7,906 bases of DNA from Patescibacteria group bacterium (lineage in GTDB: Bacteria > Patescibacteriota > Minisyncoccia > Phycocordibacterales > JAGLOS01). Position 1 is the first letter of the stretch. The number at the start of each line of letters is the position of its first letter. The stretch lies in the NCBI GenBank assembly GCA_018814635.1, contig JAHIYV010000112.1:1-7906 (forward strand). The letters are read 5' to 3'. Shown here piece after piece: positions 5,098 through 7,906 of the stretch. A model generated the notes under the pieces. That model did no database searches. It worked only from the letters and a program-made list of their open reading frames with translations, and had not been told where the DNA came from. The position numbers were made by a program, and so were the translations under genes.

Positions 5098-5499
5098 CTA
5101 TAAATTGTCTATCGTTCCGCCAATTGCTTCGGCTAAAACCCAAGCGCCCAAGACCAATGCGCCACCGATGAGCACCCATCTCAATGACTCTTTTGCTTTT
5201 GTAAGTTCTGCGTCTTTACCCTGCGCTACTACAAAAAGATAACCGGTATAAACTATCATTACCGCAAGCACCACAGCTCCTATTTCTGTAACTATTTCAA
5301 ACAAGGCGAGAAGTAGTTCACTCACAGTATCTACATTTTTAAACGGGTTTGGAATTGTCTCATTATCCGCTAACCCAATTGAAGGCAAAGACAATAAAAC
5401 TGTATAAAAAACCAACCAAGTTTTTTTAACAAAAGAAAAATTTTCACACATTACCACGCGTTTTATTTTTCCAAAAACCAAAGATATTATATTTTTCAT
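5098..5499 (-). CDS. TrbC/VirB2-like T4SS pilin family protein, paralogue 1 (divergent)
   Basis: This 133-residue protein has a signal region up to about residue 44 (hydrophobic 28-42, possible cleavage GLA-DN). Two membrane helices follow at about 70-92 and 107-127, with the charged loop KDAELTKAKESLRW between them. YTGYLFVVAQG before the loop and WVLIGGALVLGAWVLAEAI after it match, from memory, the common TrbC/VirB2 proteins of CPR genomes more closely than paralogues 2-4 do. The DNPEER loop and FLWG motif of the others are missing. An internal ATG at 5451 (residue 17) would give a shorter, more usual signal peptide, so the true start is uncertain. The gene begins 25 bases after the NIF3 stop and heads the pilin-like series. 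It may be the main subunit, with the others accessory, but nothing here proves that. Confidence 0.78.
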   Translation of the reverse strand: MKNIISLVFGKIKRVVMCENFSFVKKTWLVFYTVLLSLPSIGLADNETIPNPFKNVDTVSELLLALFEIVTEIGAVVLAVMIVYTGYLFVVAQGKDAELTKAKESLRWVLIGGALVLGAWVLAEAIGGTIDNL

Positions 5500-5524
5500 A
5501 TTTCTTATTTTATTGTATTAGCAA

Positions 5525-6469
5525 CTAAACCCGAGAAACTCTTATTAAACCAGAGCAAGGGATAATTTCTATTCCTACTTTTTCTAGCTCATCTAAAAAC
5601 AGATTTACTCCGAGAGAATCAGAACTGATATGTCCGGCTATCACAACATTAAGATGCGCAGCTTCAGCTTCTTTGCGATGTTCTTCCGATTGATGCATCG
5701 CGACAACTGTGCCAATTCCAGCATTAGCCATTTTTTCATAAATTTTTGGAGAACCTTCTGTGCCACCAGTAATTTCAGTCATAGATATTTTACCACATCT
5801 ATTTTCTTCAGATCCAACAAAAATTTTAGGACCAGCTCCATATTCAATAGCTTTTTTGTATTCAGGAATTTCTTTCAAAATTTTAATTAAATCATTAACT
5901 CGTTCAGGATTTTCTTTTTCAATTTTATCTTTTAGAAATTTAGCCGCTAAATTATCGCAAACTGTATGGCAACACATAAAATTAAATCTCAAAAGTCGCG
6001 CAGTGTCTATTACTTGTTGGTGGTTCATGGGGCTAAATTTTCGCGCAATTTCCGAAATTCTTTCTTTCATTAAACCCTCAGCAACATTAATTGGCACGCC
6101 ATAATAATTCAAAACATCACATTGTAATTCCATAACATCATGTAAATTCGCGAGCGCTTTGCCTTCCGGATGATGGGAGATAATTAAATCAATATTACCT
6201 AATTCTTTCGCAAGTAAAACTTCGCTGGAATCAATATCAATTCCTACTAAAACTTTTTTAATTTCTTTGTTTTCAGATATATTTAAAACCCGTGTATCAG
6301 AATATGGATTAGTTAAACTTTCCATATCAAATTCTTGCTTTTCTTGTTCTGAAAGTTTATCAAATTTATCTTTTTTATAAAGCAATAATTTATCCAAAAC
6401 TTCTTTAGTTCGAAAATCGGAATCTCTCCCCATTTGAACTGCTAAATTATAAATTTCTTGAATTTTCAT
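5525..6469 (-). CDS. NIF3 family (DUF34) metal-binding protein
   Basis: The 314-residue protein matches the NIF3/YbgI family of dinuclear-metal proteins, whose reaction is still poorly defined; roles in nucleotide or cofactor repair have been proposed. Expected metal-site motifs are seen in order: IISHHPEG with H99-H100, CHTVCDN with H168 and D172 (the family HTxxD motif), and AGHISSD with H280 and D284 near the C-terminus. D284 stands where many members have Glu. HQSEEH (259-264) adds further possible ligands. Residues 1-65 are a helical, charged extension that is longer than in YbgI-type members of about 250 residues. The protein is soluble and cytoplasmic. It is first in the run leading to the four pilin-like genes, 25 bases ahead of the first. 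A possible promoter lies at 6504-6531. The link to the pilins may be only positional. Confidence 0.82.
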   Translation of the reverse strand: MKIQEIYNLAVQMGRDSDFRTKEVLDKLLLYKKDKFDKLSEQEKQEFDMESLTNPYSDTRVLNISENKEIKKVLVGIDIDSSEVLLAKELGNIDLIISHHPEGKALANLHDVMELQCDVLNYYGVPINVAEGLMKERISEIARKFSPMNHQQVIDTARLLRFNFMCCHTVCDNLAAKFLKDKIEKENPERVNDLIKILKEIPEYKKAIEYGAGPKIFVGSEENRCGKISMTEITGGTEGSPKIYEKMANAGIGTVVAMHQSEEHRKEAEAAHLNVVIAGHISSDSLGVNLFLDELEKVGIEIIPCSGLIRVSRV

Positions 6470-6503
6470 ATTTATATTATCTTATAACATTACCATACAT
6501 CTT

Positions 6504-6531
6504 ATTATATCTTATTCTATCATAATAACAA
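6504..6531 (-). promoter_or_regulatory. Sigma-70-type promoter for the NIF3 and pilin-like genes
   Basis: On the minus strand TTGTTA (6531-6526) is followed after 16 bases by a perfect TATAAT (6509-6504). Transcription would start near 6497 and leave a leader of about 28 bases before the ATG at 6469. This is the best-spaced promoter in the window. The surrounding AT-richness lowers confidence. Confidence 0.5.
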
Positions 6532-6579
6532 AAAAGACAAACCTATAAAAATGTTAAAAAGTAAACTTACCTAAAAGTC

Positions 6580-6602
6580 ACTTAGAAGCTCAACTCCTAA
6601 GT
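6580..6602. repeat. Degenerate relative of the ACTTAGGGG hairpin
   Basis: ACTTAGAAG (6580-6588) pairs with CTCCTAAGT (6594-6602) with one mismatch around CTCAA. It is preceded by GTC, as is the inner unit of the long hairpin at 193-241, and shares its ACTTAG/CTAAGT ends. It may be a decayed or single-unit version of that element. Confidence 0.45.
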
Positions 6603-6622
6603 TCATTCGGATTTTCAAATGG

Positions 6623-6675
6623 AAATGAGCGAGAAATGAGCGAGGTTGAACCTCGCTCATTTCCCTCGTTCATTT
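6623..6675 (+). repeat. Arm-duplicated palindrome, family A copy 3
   Basis: The 14-bp arms (6634-6647 and 6649-6662) pair perfectly around a central G. The left arm unit AAATGAGCGAG occurs twice in tandem (6623 and 6634). A diverged extra right arm, CCTCGTTCATTT, follows at 6664-6675. The order of duplicated arm, arm, TTGAA loop and complement is the same as in copy 1. Confidence 0.8.
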
Positions 6676-6677
6676 TG

Positions 6678-6709
6678 TGGTTGGCGATCGCGCCACACAC
6701 GACCAACCA
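6678..6709. repeat. Nested GC-rich inverted repeats
   Basis: TGGTTGG (6678-6684) can pair with CCAACCA (6703-6709). Overlapping it, TGGCG (6682-6686) pairs with CGCCA (6691-6695) around ATCG. The folds compete because they share bases. The element lies about 48 bases past the stop of the minor prepilin gene. No U tract follows on the minus strand, so a terminator role is doubtful. Confidence 0.4.
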
Positions 6710-6756
6710 TCTGTAAAGCTTGGGTGAAATTGAGAAGGCTATTTATTTGCCAGTTT

Positions 6757-7356
6757 TTAGTTTACTCGCCAGTCCATAAATACTTCTTTGAGGAGAATTT
6801 CTTTATTGTCACCTTGGTGGTTCCACTCAACTTTTGATTCAATTTGGAATTCTGTATCAAGAATTCCTCCATGATCTCCTTTGTGTCTAACACGAATAGA
6901 ACGCTTAAATAAAGTATCATTGCCAGAAGAATATTGATATTTTTGATTGTCAAATTTGATATAAAGACACTTACCAGCAGGGCAATTTCCTTTCACATTA
7001 GTAAACGCGTCAATGGTACAATATGCGTTCGGGTTTCCCGCCGTAGAGCAGAAATGCAAATCATAAGAGCCACCACCTGGCTCGATAAGTTTCCTGCCCT
7101 CTTCTCCAGCATTATCGTTCGCAATAATATTCAGTCGCACAAGTTCTATCCCCTCTTGCGCTAAATATGACGCTATTACTTGATCCCTTGAAAAATAAGA
7201 AAGATTAATTCCTTGAAATGCAATAAAAAGAAGACCCACTACCGCAACAAGTAAAATAGTAATGCCTACAAGCGTTTCTATTAAAGTAAAACCTTGGTTA
7301 GGTTGTAGTTGGTAGTTTGTAGTTGGTAGATATTTTTTAGGTTGTAGTTTTTTCAT
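6757..7356 (-). CDS. Type IV prepilin / PilV-like minor pseudopilin
   Basis: This 199-residue protein carries a class III (type IV prepilin) signal: G22 followed by FTLIETLVGI, with the required Glu at +5 (E27) and a hydrophobic helix through about residue 47. A prepilin peptidase should cut after G22 and methylate F23. The body contains YLAQEGIELVR (64-74), from memory typical of PilV-like proteins in Parcubacteria, and four cysteines (103, 113, 125, 130) that could form disulfides. The ATG at 7356 is preferred; an in-frame TTG at 7362 adds only two residues. The leader is long at 22 residues and is encoded by short tandem repeats. The gene begins 23 bases after the stop of the other prepilin gene, so the two are probably cotranscribed. 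It is likely a minor component of a type IV pilus or related filament. The exact class is uncertain. Confidence 0.82.
   Translation of the reverse strand: MKKLQPKKYLPTTNYQLQPNQGFTLIETLVGITILLVAVVGLLFIAFQGINLSYFSRDQVIASYLAQEGIELVRLNIIANDNAGEEGRKLIEPGGGSYDLHFCSTAGNPNAYCTIDAFTNVKGNCPAGKCLYIKFDNQKYQYSSGNDTLFKRSIRVRHKGDHGGILDTEFQIESKVEWNHQGDNKEILLKEVFMDWRVN
7298..7349 (-). repeat. Short tandem repeat inside the prepilin leader
   Basis: TTGTAGTTGGTAG occurs at 7303-7315 and again at 7317-7329, a 14-base period. TTAGGTTGTAGTT occurs at 7298-7310 and 7337-7349, 39 bases apart and in the same reading frame. On the minus strand these encode the LQPKKYLPTTNYQLQPN part of the prepilin leader, just before the cleavage glycine. 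Confidence 0.75.
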
Positions 7357-7379
7357 ATACAAATTGTTTTTATATTTTT

Positions 7380-7906
7380 TTATTCTGGAGTGCGTTGTAC
7401 AGCCGTAGTTTGAATATTAAACGATGATATCACTCCTTGTTGTGTCCCAGCTGTGCCTTGAATAGAAATAATCACGCGAGGAGGTTCGTCTGATCCAGAG
7501 GCATCATTGTCAGATACATAAAATTTTAAATGTTCTATTTTTATGGAAGGTGCGGTAACATTTTTAAAATTTGCTCCACTATTAACAGATTTTTTTAATG
7601 TTTCTGCCTCAAGTTTATATACAAATTGATCAGTTGAATCAAGGGGGTCACCTGTATAGGATTCCAACGCTAAATAATTTTCTCCAGTCGCGCATAATAA
7701 CTCATCCTCAATACTACCTCCTGCTCCGCAATGATATGTATTCCCCTGCGTTATATTTCTTGCCATTTCTTCCAGAGACAGATTCAAATTATCCATTGCG
7801 GCGCGCAGGGATTGTGCTTTGTGATTTGCGTCAACCATAGAAAGCAGGGCTTGCATGCTTATAAATAAAATAACAGTAAAAAGACCTAGGGAAACAATCA
7901 TCTCTA
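7380..7906 (-). CDS. Type IV prepilin-like protein, 5' end beyond the window
   Basis: The gene is cut by the right edge. The frame stays open past the first ATG at 7901: the preceding codon is GAG (Glu) and the one before ends in TA, so it could be Val or Leu. That reads as the (V/L)EMIVSLGLF part of a class III prepilin signal with Glu at +5, so the ATG at 7901 is almost certainly not the start. After the hydrophobic helix comes an N-terminal domain with LNLSLEEMARNITQGNTYHCG, a form that, from memory, is common in Parcubacteria pseudopilins of the PilW/GspJ type. Two cysteines (in YHCG and LLCATG) could pair. The C-terminal half is predicted to be beta-rich. It lies upstream of the PilV-like gene. 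The specific subunit class is not certain. Confidence 0.8.
   Translation of the reverse strand, partial: EMIVSLGLFTVILFISMQALLSMVDANHKAQSLRAAMDNLNLSLEEMARNITQGNTYHCGAGGSIEDELLCATGENYLALESYTGDPLDSTDQFVYKLEAETLKKSVNSGANFKNVTAPSIKIEHLKFYVSDNDASGSDEPPRVIISIQGTAGTQQGVISSFNIQTTAVQRTPE

Larger units (their letters stand above)
6470..6756. other. Intergenic region with promoter and palindromes
   Basis: This 287-base gap lies between the minor prepilin gene and the NIF3 gene, both on the minus strand. The part nearest NIF3 (6470-6560) is very AT-rich and contains a fair promoter. The rest holds a degenerate ACTTAG hairpin (6580-6602), family A copy 3 (6623-6675) and a nested GC-rich hairpin (6678-6709). 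A 63-codon plus-strand frame from 6646 starts inside the palindrome and runs into the prepilin gene's complement, so it is not called. Confidence 0.7.

Noticed and set aside
5630..6104. Plus-strand frames of 86 and 114 codons opposite the NIF3 gene
   Set aside because: They are shadows of a gene with clear metal-site motifs and show no family resemblance.
335..7906. UGA recoding as in Gracilibacteria and Absconditabacteria
   Set aside because: The genes end at TAG or TAA and their frames read through normally without in-frame UGA, so no recoding is needed.

Overview
The window looks like chromosomal DNA from a Candidate Phyla Radiation bacterium (Patescibacteria, most likely the Parcubacteria group). 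This assignment is an inference. It rests on AT-rich DNA, small genes with short gaps, tandem two-helix TrbC/VirB2-like pilin genes, type IV prepilin genes with Parcubacteria-like sequence (for example a YLAQEGIELVR segment), and repeat-rich intergenic gaps. TAG and TAA end the genes read here, and nothing suggests UGA recoding.

Layout from left to right. Bases 1-334 are non-coding and hold two strong hairpins and a 21-base-period A/T repeat. On the minus strand, scpB (1418-1978) is followed after 12 bases by a D,D-carboxypeptidase gene (335-1405). A 277-base divergent gap carries an arm-duplicated palindrome. On the plus strand, 2256-3653 encodes a four-S1-domain protein, the likely ribosomal protein S1. 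A 291-base convergent gap (3654-3944) is packed with hairpins. All later genes are on the minus strand: a NIF3-family protein (5525-6469) followed by four small secreted two-helix pilin-like proteins (5098-5499, 4743-5057, 4352-4726, 3945-4331), which probably form one transcription unit. A fourth repeat-laden gap (6470-6756) separates these from two type IV prepilin/pseudopilin genes (6757-7356, and one running off the right edge at 7906).

Three themes link the content. Chromosome segregation (ScpB), wall maturation (carboxypeptidase) and translation (S1) are housekeeping functions. The right half is devoted to cell-surface filaments of two unrelated types, VirB2-like and type IV. Every gap longer than 250 bases, and no short intra-operon gap, carries perfect or near-perfect palindromes. 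Several share one design: a palindrome whose arm is also duplicated in tandem on one side. None of the starts inspected has a convincing Shine-Dalgarno sequence.

No tRNA, rRNA, CRISPR array, transposase or complete insertion sequence was seen. The strongest candidates for something little described are the polar palindromic repeat family and the array of four diverging pilin paralogues.
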